Shown here one piece after another: positions 43,964-53,544 of a stretch of DNA of 64,000 nucleotides (position 1 is its first letter; every line of letters starts with the position of its first letter). Origin of the DNA: Neofusicoccum parvum (Eukaryota > Ascomycota > Dothideomycetes > Botryosphaeriales > Botryosphaeriaceae); contig CP087219.1 of NCBI GenBank assembly GCA_020912385.1, positions 1,116,001-1,180,000 on the forward strand, written 5' to 3'. The notes under the pieces were generated by a model. That model was not told where the DNA came from, ran no database searches, and saw nothing but the letters and a program-made list of their open reading frames with translations. The position numbers and the translations under genes were made by a program.

Positions 43964-45570
43964 ATGTCACAATTCACAGCCATATCATCGAGGCCCGCCG
44001 CCGCTGCCGCAAACGCCCCATCCAAGCCCTCACCCGGCCCAACAGCCACCACGACGAGCCTGCCCGAGATTGAGCAGGCATTCGCCGACCAGCCGGAGCT
44101 GAAGAAGAGGGTGTACAGCGCCATCGGTAAGCCATCATCTAAGCATGCACAATCCTCGCTGAAGACCGACTAAACCATATGCAGGCGAGTCACCACAGCA
44201 CCAGCCGCTATTCTCGTCCATTTCGTCGTACATCCTCCAGCTCCGCCAAGCCCCTCCGCCTACCAACGGAGCAGCTGCCGGCGAGCCTGCTGCGAAGAAG
44301 CGCAAAATTGACGGTCCGGAGGCGCAGAAAGCCACTGTCGGAGCAGTGGGCTCGTGGGCGAACAGCGCGGCGGGTGCCGACTTCGCGCTTCCGGACGTGA
44401 GCTTCTCGATACCTCAGCGGAAGAAGCTGAATCTGCAGCTGGTAGCGGCGGCAAGTGCCGGGGATAGCTCTGGCGGCGGTATACGTGTCTGCTCGGGCGG
44501 CGGGGCGAATGTCGAATTCGGCATTGGCTTCAAGGATGTTGGTAAGAACATTCTGCATCCTCCAGCATGTGGCTTTCGAGTACGCTGACAATTCCCGGCG
44601 TCCCCAGAACAGGTGTTCTGCCTTCCGATCCCCGAGAAAGCGAAGCGCCAGTGGAATTTCATCGTCATACCGAAGAACAACGATGGCGTGAACACTGCAC
44701 CGGAGGGTTCCGCGGTGGCCGAGCAGATTGTGTGGACCTTTCAGGAACCGACAAACAAGGAGCTAGAGGCAGGCGCAGAGGCGGGCCCAGAGCCCATGGC
44801 GGAGCGGCTGAACAGGTTCCTGGCGCCGTTCGGAAAGAGCGTCGTCTTCCCCACCAAGGATGAGTTCCAAAGCACCATACCCCAGAGCCACCGCAAGGGC
44901 GAGCTTGGATTCCACGTGAAAGCTTTCAGAGGAAGCAAAGAGGGTACGTCTACATTTTACACGCATCTCTGCCGTGGCGCAACACTGACGTTCACCAGGA
45001 TTCCTCTTCTTCACCAGCGTGGGCATCATCTTCGGCTTCAAGAAGCCGCTGGTCTACTTTTCCTTTGGAACTGTGGAGTCTATTTCGTACACATCCGTCC
45101 TGCAGCGCACTTTTAATCTCAACATCACCACCAGCCCCAGCGGACCGGAGCAGAAGCCTCAAGAGATTGAATTCTCCATGCTCGATCAAGCGGACTACAC
45201 GGGCATCGATCAGTATATCAAGCACCATGGCCTGAACGACGCCTCGATGGCGGCGCAGCGCAAGGCACAGATGTACAACGTCAATGGCCCGGGGGATGGT
45301 GGAGCCGAGAGCGCAGACGCGGCGGCGGACGATGGGGAGACGGAGCTCGAGAAGGCGCAGCGGCTTCTGGAGGATGAGGAGGACGAAGACGAGGAGGACT
45401 ACGATCCGGGCTCGGAGGGCGACAGCGAAGGATCGGGAAGCAGTAGCGACGAGGACGACGACGACGAGGACGACGAAGAGGACGACGAGGAAGGAGACGA
45501 AGATGGCAACATTGTGCAGGATGAGCTGGGTAGCGAGGCGGAGGATGTGCAGCTCACGGACGAGGAATAG
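43964..45570 (+). CDS. RTT106: Histone chaperone Rtt106
   Basis: Four exons (43964-44126, 44185-44541, 44608-44943, 44999-45570) join to 475 residues. Rtt106 binds H3-H4 carrying acetylated H3K56 and deposits it on replicating DNA. It also represses histone genes and silences heterochromatin. After a helical N-terminus ([20 protein letters not shown]) and an [11 protein letters not shown] nuclear signal come the two tandem PH-like domains. Splices restore [20 protein letters not shown], then [20 protein letters not shown], and [40 protein letters not shown] is a family hallmark. The C-terminal 90 residues are an acidic Asp/Glu tail typical of histone chaperones. Introns are 58, 66 and 55 nt. 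All phases agree. Confidence 0.96.
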
Positions 45571-46708
45571 GGCACGGTCGCTTGGATGCCCGGGCTGTTG
45601 CGATGGTGGGGTGACTGGTGGTTGGACGGAATGACTTATACCCTATGGTAGAACGCGAGGTCGCTGTGCAGACCCGGCCCGTCCCTGTCCCAGCGCGATG
45701 GCCCTGCCAGCATGAGAGTGATGGAAGGTCCTGAAAGAGTTCACGGCTGACATGACGTCATTGATCGCGGCCCCGTCACCGTCGACGACACCCACCGGCC
45801 GATGCTGACCGCCCAGCGTCCCGGGGCAAGTTGCCCGCTCTGGGCGTGGGCGCGGGAGCCGGCCAGGCTCAGTTGGCGGCGCCGCTGCGCGAGGGCGACA
45901 GCCGAGGAGCTTGGGCCGACGGCGCGCGGAACAGCATGGCGATGGGCCTCGTCGAGGAGAAGATGGGCCGGGCCCCTGCATTGGTAAGCGACCTATATAA
46001 AGACGGTGCTCGCTCAGCTCCGATCCCTCGCTTCTTGCGCCCGTTTCTGGCACAAGTCGCCTAGCCGAGCAGCTCTCTCGGCCACGAAAACTGCCAGACT
46101 CCATCGGAAGGGGAGAGGATACGTACCCACCCAGCCGCCGTGTGCTGCATGCGCGCGCAGCCAGTCGCCGCGGGCCGTGGCGCTGCCCCCCAAGGCGCCG
46201 CACGCCTATCAGCAGCGCCCGCTCGAGCGCCACCGCCGTGCATCTCGTCGGGTATCGGGACAAGGCCGCAGTGCGCACGCCGTCTGCCCAATGCAGCGCT
46301 TCAGCCGTTGTCAGCCGCCGTCAGCGATAGATCGCCCCGGCCCCGGCCAATTGCCTCTGCGCCTGTGATTACAGCAGCGTTACGAACGCCCCGAATGCGC
46401 AAGGCGCCGTCGTACTCGGGCATGATTCCCGCGCAGGCGCATGCGGCTCTACGCTGCGTAAGGCTGAGCGAGGGAGCCGGTTCTCCACGCTGCAACGTCT
46501 CCTCTCGACTCCTCCCGGGCCACTGGACCCGTGCCGCTAGACTCGCCGGCATCTGCAAGACAAGAGGGACCTAGCGCAAGGCCTGGCTACAACTCGCGCG
46601 CTCCTGCTGGAGACTGGACGTCCACGTCGCCGCCGTCGATCCGCCTGACGCGCGAAGAAGCCACCGACAGCCCCGATCAGGAACAATCCCCACACCGCCG
46701 ATGTAATC
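45571..46708. other. Intergenic between RTT106 and the transcription-factor-like gene
   Basis: About 1.1 kb, GC-rich towards the right, probably RTT106 3' sequence plus a long promoter/leader. No gene is supported. Confidence 0.6.
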
Positions 46709-46813
46709 ATGCCGGATTTCCAGTTCCTGACCACGGACAACCCGGAGGAGTTCAAGAAGGGCCGTTACCTGAAGCAGATCCGCTCCCATGCCATGCTGAG
46801 CGTGAAGCACGGC

Positions 46814-46848
<35 letters not shown>

Positions 46849-48676
46849 GGCAAAGCCCGGACAGGCCTCGACAAATCCCAGCCCCTCGTCCAGCAGTCGG
46901 CCGGGTTCGAGCGCCAGCCCGTCTTCAACGAGCGGGCAGCCCGCCGCAGCGGGACCGCCGGTTAAATTCGTCGACTACGACCCTACCAAGGCCGCCGAAA
47001 AGGGGTCGCGCAAGCGCCCGCAGCAAAGCCAGGATGCCGACGACGAGGACGAAGACCGCTCCGTCGCAGCCATCCCCAGGAGGTCGGCGAAGGCCAGGAC
47101 GAGATTCTTCGCCAGGTATGCAGACGCGGTCCTGGGGCCGCGGCAGATGGGCCGCGGCGCCGATGTCCTGAACACCATGCCCGAGTTTTCGAACCCGAAG
47201 ATCAGCGTCTGGGACTTGAAGCGGCGGTTCGACGACCTCATGCTCACGGACAGCATGAGGAAGTTCTACTTCCCCGCCATGGACGGTTGCAAGCACGCCT
47301 TCCTCAGCACCGCCTGCATCAAGGCCACCTACGCCGACATGCTCAACGGCTTTGTGGAAGAGAGCCCGGCGACGCTCTACATCAAGGAGGAGGTGTACAC
47401 GATGATCCGCGAAAGCCTCCTGGATCCAAAGCGGCAGGCCGACGACGGAATGTTCATGTGCATCGGCCAGCTCCTGGCAGCGGAGCTTGTGATGGGCGAG
47501 GAAGATGTCATGATGACCCACGAGCAGGGCCTCGACCGGATCGCCCAGCACAGAGACGGCCTCAGAAACTTCGGCGGACAGGGAGTCGTCGCAAACGCCA
47601 TCACCACGATTGTCCTGCTGTCGGCCGTCGTTCGCGAAGGGCGGGCACCGGCGCAGTTTGTCGAGCACTTGAGCCAGCCGGCTGCCGTGCGCACATCCAC
47701 ACACCTGGCCGAGTCGCCCATCTTCTGCCCGCGCAACGACTTCTACAGCATCGCGCCGCAGTGCTCCGACTACACGCTCCAGATACTCCGCGACATGCGG
47801 GAGATGACGGACCTGTTCGTGAACTCGGAGCGCACCGTGCGACAACAGACGCGCCGCGACGAATACCCCTATCCGCGCCAGCTCAGCTCGCAGTTCTGGA
47901 GCTTCCACAACCGCATGCTAGACCTGCCTGCCAACAGCGACCCGAGCACATTCCATCCGGACGGTGGCGGCCCAGACCACGTCTACGAGGCGTGCCGCCA
48001 CGCCGCCATCCTGTACTCTTACGCAATTGCCGCTCGGGTCCCCATCTCGACTGCCGGCCAATACTTTGAACACGCGTACCCGCAGATGTCGCCCGCCGTG
48101 CACGTCGACGCCGCGAAGAGCACTCCGTCCTTCTTCGACGCCGACACGCCCTCCGCGGCTAGCGACGTCGCACTCACGCCCGCCTCGCACGGCTCGTCGT
48201 CGACCACGTCCTCGTTCTCCTCTCCCCACCCGTCCGTCGCCATCCTCGCCGCGATCCAGCGCACGCCCAACGTCCAAGATGCCTGGGGAGATCTGGTCGG
48301 CGTCCTGCTATGGGTGACTCTCGTCGCCACCACCGCCGCCCGCGCCTCTCCCTCGTCCCGCCCCCCCGGCGGATTCGGCGACTACCTTAGCGGCGGGTTC
48401 ATGGCGGCGGCGGCAGCATCATCGTCATCGCCGCCGTCCTCGGGTGCTGCAGCCCCCACGCCGGGCGCGTCACCAACATCGACATACTCGGGCACCGCTT
48501 CCACGCCGGGCTCGACGGCGGCGGACGTGCAAAGGGACTACGAGCGGGCCAAGGCGCGCAAGACCCTCGCCATGACGGCCATACTCTGCACGATCAAGCT
48601 GGCGTTTGAGCAGCCGGAGTCCATCATCCCGGCCGAGCGGACGCTGTTGAGGGTGCAGGCGCTGCTGCAGAGGTGA
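46709..48676 (+). CDS. Fungal-specific transcription-factor-like protein lacking a visible zinc cluster
   Basis: A single exon encodes 655 residues. The start MPDFQFLTTDNPEEFKKGRY then LKQIRSHAMLSVKHGEQ resembles many ascomycete proteins that carry a fungal transcription-factor-like middle region without a Zn(II)2Cys6 binuclear cluster, and no Cys6 motif is present. A ten-residue Gln run (37-46) is followed by a Ser/Pro-rich linker. The helical body from about 150 (FSNPKISVWDLKRRFDDLML, YFPAMDGCKHAFLSTACIKA, LAAELVMGEEDVMMTHEQGL, HAAILYSYAIAARVPI) looks like the fungal_trans_2-type regulatory fold. An Ala/Ser/Pro low-complexity loop interrupts the C-terminal part before MTAILCTIKLAFEQPE. It may be a transcriptional co-regulator, but DNA binding is not evident. 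The Gln codons are nearly pure CAG, so repeat length may vary. Confidence 0.85.
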
Positions 48677-50316
48677 AAGTGGAGGAGGAAGGGGAAAAGA
48701 CCGGGTTCCTGTCGTTACCTTTCTTACGGGTCTGCCGACCTCGCCAGGCACAGATCGTTTGAGATTGCGAAGCTGAGAATTGGGACATAGGCGGAAGCAG
48801 TTCTGTCGCTTCAGCGCGATGGGCTGCTCAGAAACTTGAGGGAGGCCCTTGAGAGGTGTCAAGCGCCTGCCACTCTTGACATTCTGGTGCTTCAGGGAGT
48901 GTGGGACTGTGGAAAGCGGGAGAAGCAGGTGTCTCGTGCGAGATTCGATTCATGACAGAAGGACGTGGCAGAACCACACCTCACGTCCAGCTTTCCGGAG
49001 GCTGGGAAGTTGCTGTGCTGCAGCTACCTTTCAAGCTTCCATGAGCAGATGGGGATGGCTCGCAACGAACCAACGGGGTGAACGTAAGCGTCTCCGCACA
49101 AAATGCATGCGACATCGCTGACTAGACATCAGACGCATCGGCTACCTCGTGGAGACGTTCTCAGCACCGTTGGTGTGCATCCATCCAACACTCCCTCAGA
49201 GCCGGTATAGATTCAGCGAAAGAAGCCTCGCATAGACACGACCAGCAGTTCGAAGAGTATCTGGTGGAGAAGGGAGTTACACGCTGCATCCGCAACAAAT
49301 GATGCGGGTTACGAGCATACGTTGCGAGGTGGGAGTTAAGAGAAAGGGGGCTATGAGAGATTCTGCTACGACAAGGGTTGGCCATAGCGCCGCGACCGTG
49401 GTTTTGGAAAGGGGAGCGTTGGGTCGAGAGAGACGAACAAAAGCCATTTCGGATTGATCTTTGCTCAAACCTACGTTAAATCAGCACCCCTCTACCAGTG
49501 AGCTTCCGAATATATTTGATATAGCTCACGGATACATTACTGTGGTCTCTCCGGTGCTTTCAGGCTGCGACATAGCCTCGAGTACCGGGCTTGTCATCCA
49601 AGCGTTCCACGAGCCCAACAATTGCACATCTTCGCGGGTTGCCAACAAGGGATCGCGTCGTCGAAAGAAGAATGAGCCCGACGCTGCCTTTCCCGCGCGC
49701 CACGTCCACGACTTAGCTCAAGCCACCATTGCGTGCATAGCGCGGACGCTATGACCGAGGTGGCTCCCCCCTCCAATCCTTTATCGCACGTTCGTATCCA
49801 CCGCCGATAAGTGACGCCGCTCTTGCACGATAGCGGAAGTTTCTGGGGCTGACGGCCGCAGATCAGTCTCGGTAAGACGGCTCGATCCAACCACGGCCCC
49901 GGCGGGCGATACGAAGTCGACGGGCGGAGCACGAAAGCTTGTTTGGACATTTGGGCGGCGTTGTTCGATCGCGTGCGTCCTGCCTGCCCGGAGGGTATCG
50001 TTGATCAACCACGGCCTCGAGGCCGGCCAATGCTTCGCAAGGGATTCGGTGGTCGACAGCGACGACGGTCCACGGGAGCGGGACCTCCGCATGTGTTCAC
50101 GCATAGCCGGCCGGGTTTCCCCTGGCGGAGCAAGAGGCAGAAGTCGTCATCACTGAAGGCAATCCGAGAGATGCAGATACGGATCGAGTTTGTTGAATTC
50201 GTCTACACATTACATTATGCTTTCCCCCCCTGCCTCGCCACCCAATGCATGCGCTCCTGCTGCTTCCTCGTCCGCCTTTTCACGCTCCAGATGTGCATTA
50301 CAGATCGACGGGCCCC
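48677..50316. other. Convergent intergenic region
   Basis: About 1.6 kb lie between two 3' ends. Open frames do not exceed about 130 codons and have no recognisable product. A few Arg/Ser-rich frames on both strands overlap one another. No gene or mobile-element signature is seen. Confidence 0.6.
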
Positions 50317-50868
50317 TCAGTTCTGAACGGGCCACTCCTCGCAGTAGTAGACGTACAGCGCATCGCCCTCGGTGGTCGAGTAGAGGGTGCCGCCGGTCTT
50401 GCCCTCGATGAAGCCGGAGCTGGGGGTGCTGGCGAAGCGGACGGCGGTGATGGGGTCGGGGACGTAGTACGCCTTGCCGCTCTCATCGGCGCTGCCCTCG
50501 GCCTGGACGGTGGCCTGGTTCTTCTCGACGTCGGTGGGCTGGTCGTAGAAGTAGAAGCTGGTGCCCTGGACGTTGAGCGGCGTGTTGTCGCCCGACGACG
50601 CGGCCTGGTTGTCCGAGTCGTACAGCCACAGGTGGCCCTGGTAGTAGGCGGGCACGGTGAAGGTGAAGGTGGGGCCGTCGAAGCGCTGGGGGTCGGTGAA
50701 GTCCTGCGAGGTGGAGTTGCTGATGCCGTAGATCTGCGGCAGGGTGCGGCCGTTGTCGGCGCACTTGGAGGTGTCGACGTAGATCTTGTGCTCGGTGGCG
50801 CGGGGGAGCACGGCGGCGGAGGCAGCGCCGGCGAGGGCGAGGGAGGCGGCGGCGACGGCGAAGCGCAT
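50317..50868 (-). CDS. Small secreted protein of unknown function
   Basis: A single exon encodes 183 residues. The N-terminus MRFAVAAASLALAGAASA is a clear signal peptide (cleavage after ASA, about residue 18), followed by AVLPRAT, which may be a Kex2-like or dibasic-free propeptide end. The mature protein is mostly beta-prone and rich in Tyr, Thr, Ser and Asp (FTFTVPAYYQGHLWLYDSDN, ALYVYYCEEWPVQN). It has two cysteines, near residues 36 and 176, which could form one disulfide, and a few N-glycosylation sequons (NSTS). No catalytic motif or known domain is recognised. A cell-wall or effector-type extracellular role is possible. A TATA box lies about 135 nt upstream and the leader contains a GTG/ATG triplet repeat, in keeping with a regulated, highly expressed gene. 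Confidence 0.88.
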   Translation of the reverse strand: MRFAVAAASLALAGAASAAVLPRATEHKIYVDTSKCADNGRTLPQIYGISNSTSQDFTDPQRFDGPTFTFTVPAYYQGHLWLYDSDNQAASSGDNTPLNVQGTSFYFYDQPTDVEKNQATVQAEGSADESGKAYYVPDPITAVRFASTPSSGFIEGKTGGTLYSTTEGDALYVYYCEEWPVQN

Positions 50869-50943
50869 GGTGGCTGGTTTGCTGTGGTGGCTGGAGACGC
50901 GGTGGTGCGAAGGGCTTGCTGTTCGGCTGCGTTGGACGGCTGT

Positions 50944-50977
50944 CTGATTGCTGTGGTGGTGGTGATGATGATGATGG
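50944..50977. repeat. Trinucleotide repeat in the 5' leader of the secreted protein gene
   Basis: The plus strand shows GTGGTGGTGG directly followed by TGATGATGATGATGG, so the minus-strand leader carries CAT and CAC triplets. It is a compound microsatellite lying between the TATA box and the start codon. Confidence 0.7.
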
Positions 50978-51003
50978 CGCCTCCAACAGCAGGCCGGTGG
51001 CGG

Positions 51004-51011
51004 TTTATATA
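51004..51011 (-). promoter_or_regulatory. TATA box of the small secreted protein gene
   Basis: The minus strand reads TATATAAA about 136 nt upstream of the start codon, a normal distance for a fungal TATA element plus a leader. Most other genes here lack a clear TATA box. Confidence 0.65.
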
Positions 51012-52139
51012 GGGGCCGCCGCCGGCGTGGTGCTGGCTGCGCAGTCAGTCGACGATGATGCAAAATACGAGACCCCTCCCTCTCGAGCTCCCGCCCGCAC
51101 CCTGCGGCTCTCGTATAGAGGCGCTTGGCGATGCCGACCTTGGGCTGGCGCTGTGATCTGCACTCCGGACCAGGGTCATCCCCACAAAAGCCACCTGCGA
51201 AGGGCCTGCGGTAACGTTACATCTCTCAACACACGACCACCGACAGACTCGAAGAGCGCGCGCTGCGAAGCAGGCCAGAGACAGCCGAGGATGCCGGACC
51301 GCAGCGCGTGCTCTGGCCGGCGGCGCAGCACGCCTCGCGGCGGAAGGCCGTGGAAGGCGTCCAGCACTTGCGGCTCGACTGAGCGGTGGACGTCTGGTGA
51401 CAGCACCGACAGGCACGCTCGGCCCGTCCCACCTGAACGCCTGTGCGGCTAAAAATAGCGCCTCCTTTCTGCCGTCTCGGTGTGTAAACAACACTGCGAA
51501 TTGCCCGTACGAAGTGTTGTTTCGCCGCCGCTGCGTGCCTGACGTCGCCGTCCGCTCCGCCCGCGGCCCGTACAGCCACCGCCTCGGCCAGGTGCCCTGG
51601 TTGCAGCGCCGCTGTTGCTCGCCCGCTGGCGAAGTCGCGGTACGAGCAGTGATGCAAGGCTCGCTTGAGGCGTGACGTGGTGCTCGGGGCGGCCATGTTT
51701 GGCGCAGAGTGTCGAGCCTTTTCCGCAGGCTCCGGCCCCGAGAGCTCTGGACGCCCGCGGCCGAGGCGCGGTGCATCTCCTGCGCTGGACGCCGAGCTGC
51801 GTCGATGCGCCGCCCTCCGCGGACGCGGTTCGAAAGGGTCGGGGCATGTGGGCGTTGCGCTTGGCCGCATCAGAGGGGTAGTGCCGTCATTCACGCATGT
51901 GGGAAGCGGCGCGCGGTGTTGGGGCTAGAGCAGAGCAGGCGCGAGCGAATGCGGCCTCGAGCCCGCTGCCCAGGTGCCTGCAACGCACAAACAACATCGC
52001 AAGCTCGTCGTCCACGCCCGCGCACCACCTCACCACCCACGCCTGCTGCCCTCGCCTCCTCGCGCGCACTTTCTTGGCGCACCGCGTTACGTCACTGAGA
52101 TTCAGTGTCTGGCTCCCGGGCCCGCCTGCCTGACTCAAA

Positions 52140-52831
52140 ATGCCGTCCTCGAAGGGAAAGCCCACGGACCCCAAGCTGCGTGAGCAAGTGAAGAAGGGTG
52201 CGCTGCCCTCGGCTCTGGCCTGCTGGCACGCTGCAGACCGCGCTGACCGCCGCCGCAGAAGTGCAGAGCGAAACGAACAAAGACGGCAGCGGAAAGGGGC
52301 AGTGGTCCGCATGGAAGGTGCTTGCTGCTCGCCGCGCTGCCCCTCGAAGCCAAAGCTGACAGCCTTTAGTCGGCCAAGCTCTCCAAGGAATACGAGAAGA
52401 GGGGCGGAGACTACGAGAACGAGGCCGGATCCAAGAATGAACCCAAGAAGGGCGTCCCCGAGGAGAAGCCGGGCAGGAAGAGGCAACGCGAAGTAGAGGG
52501 GATGGAGAAGAACGGCGGCGGCGACGACACCGGAAGCGCCAAAGACGAAGACGCGAGCGGCCAGGACGGCAAGGCAGCAGCAGCAGCAGCAGCAGCAGAA
52601 GAAGAAGAAGGAGAGAACAAGGCGCAGAAGAGGGGCGCGAAGCAGGCGCGAAAGGAGAGCACGTCCAGGAACGCGGGGCAGAAAAAAGGAGGGGCGAAGA
52701 CGGCGAGGAAGGCGGAGAAGGCGGAGAAGGCGCCGCGGGAGGGCACGCGCAGAAGCGCGCGCATCCAGCAGGCGGAGGGCCAGGGCGGCGGGCGGGGCAA
52801 GAAGCAGAAGACGGACTACGTACAGTTCTAG
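52140..52831 (+). CDS. Short charged protein, DUF5872-like
   Basis: Three exons (52140-52197, 52259-52317, 52370-52831) join to 192 residues. The N-terminal part, spliced as KPTDPKLREQVKKEVQSETN then GKGQWSAWKSAKLSKEYEKR and GGDYENEAGSKNEPKKGVPE, resembles the short fungal domain I recall as DUF5872; this name is from memory and not verified. The rest is a low-complexity Lys/Ala/Glu/Gly tail with an eight-Ala run and basic patches (KRGAKQARKEST, PREGTRRSARIQQAEGQ), suggesting a nuclear, DNA- or chromatin-associated protein. Introns are 61 and 52 nt with CTGAC branch sites, and both junctions are in frame. The function is unknown. Confidence 0.82.
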
Positions 52832-53544
52832 AGAGCACGGGCTAGGGACGCAAAGTGAGCGAGACAGCGTCCATTTTTAGAGATTGCCGCGCGGCAGAGG
52901 TGTTGCAGGCGGGATGGAATCGATGCCGCGGCCTTGGCAGCCCGTGTCCCTGATCGCCGTCCGCCGCCGCGCTGGAAAACAACGTCGGGCCCGGTGCCGA
53001 GTGCCACCGCCCGCCGCGGGCGGGCGGTGGCGGCATTCTCCTGCTGTTGAAGCATGTCGATAAGCTTGAATGGCGCATTCCAGTGGGCGCGAGAGCCGGG
53101 CTTCCGGGCGGAGGCAGCCACGCGGGCGGGAGGCGGCCGGGGGCTGTTTCCTTGCCAACACTCTGTGTGCGGCGGCGGCCCTGGCCCGCACTGGCCCCCG
53201 CCGGGGGATCGCAGCACGAGGCCTGGCGCCGGCCAACTCCACGCGCCGCCAACGTGCGACAAACACCAAACACCGCTCACTCAACCCCCCCCCCCCAACC
53301 GCGCCGCAGCTCTGTGCCCGCCTCCCACCGCGCGAATTGTGCTCCTCTGGCGCCCGAACACGCACCCTGACCTCGCGTGCGCCGCACCGTTGCACGTCCA
53401 GCGCGCCCGGGGGTCTGGATCCTCTCGCCTACCGCGCCGCCGCCGGCAGCCACGCCGCCCGCCTCCTATCCTCCAACACCGCTCCTGCGCCGCCCTGCGC
53501 CGCCCTTCCAGCGCCCTCCCCTCTCTAATGCGCCCACGAAGATA
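52832..53544. other. Intergenic: promoter/leader of the DUF3405 gene
   Basis: About 710 nt between two plus-strand genes, including a 12-C run (53285-53296) and CT/CCG-rich sequence. The frame of the next gene is open further upstream, but the extra residues are low-complexity. No separate gene is supported. Confidence 0.6.

Larger units (their letters stand above)
50869..52139. other. Divergent promoter region of the secreted protein and DUF5872-like genes
   Basis: About 1.27 kb of GC-rich DNA between divergent starts. It carries the TATA box and triplet repeat of the left gene. Long overlapping open frames on both strands (for example 51226-51894 minus) are Arg/Ala/Ser-rich and not supported. 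Confidence 0.6.

Noticed and set aside
47287..48069. A 260-codon open frame on the plus strand and a 327-codon one on the minus strand at 46925-47908
   Set aside because: Both are shadows of the transcription-factor-like gene, caused by its high third-position GC.
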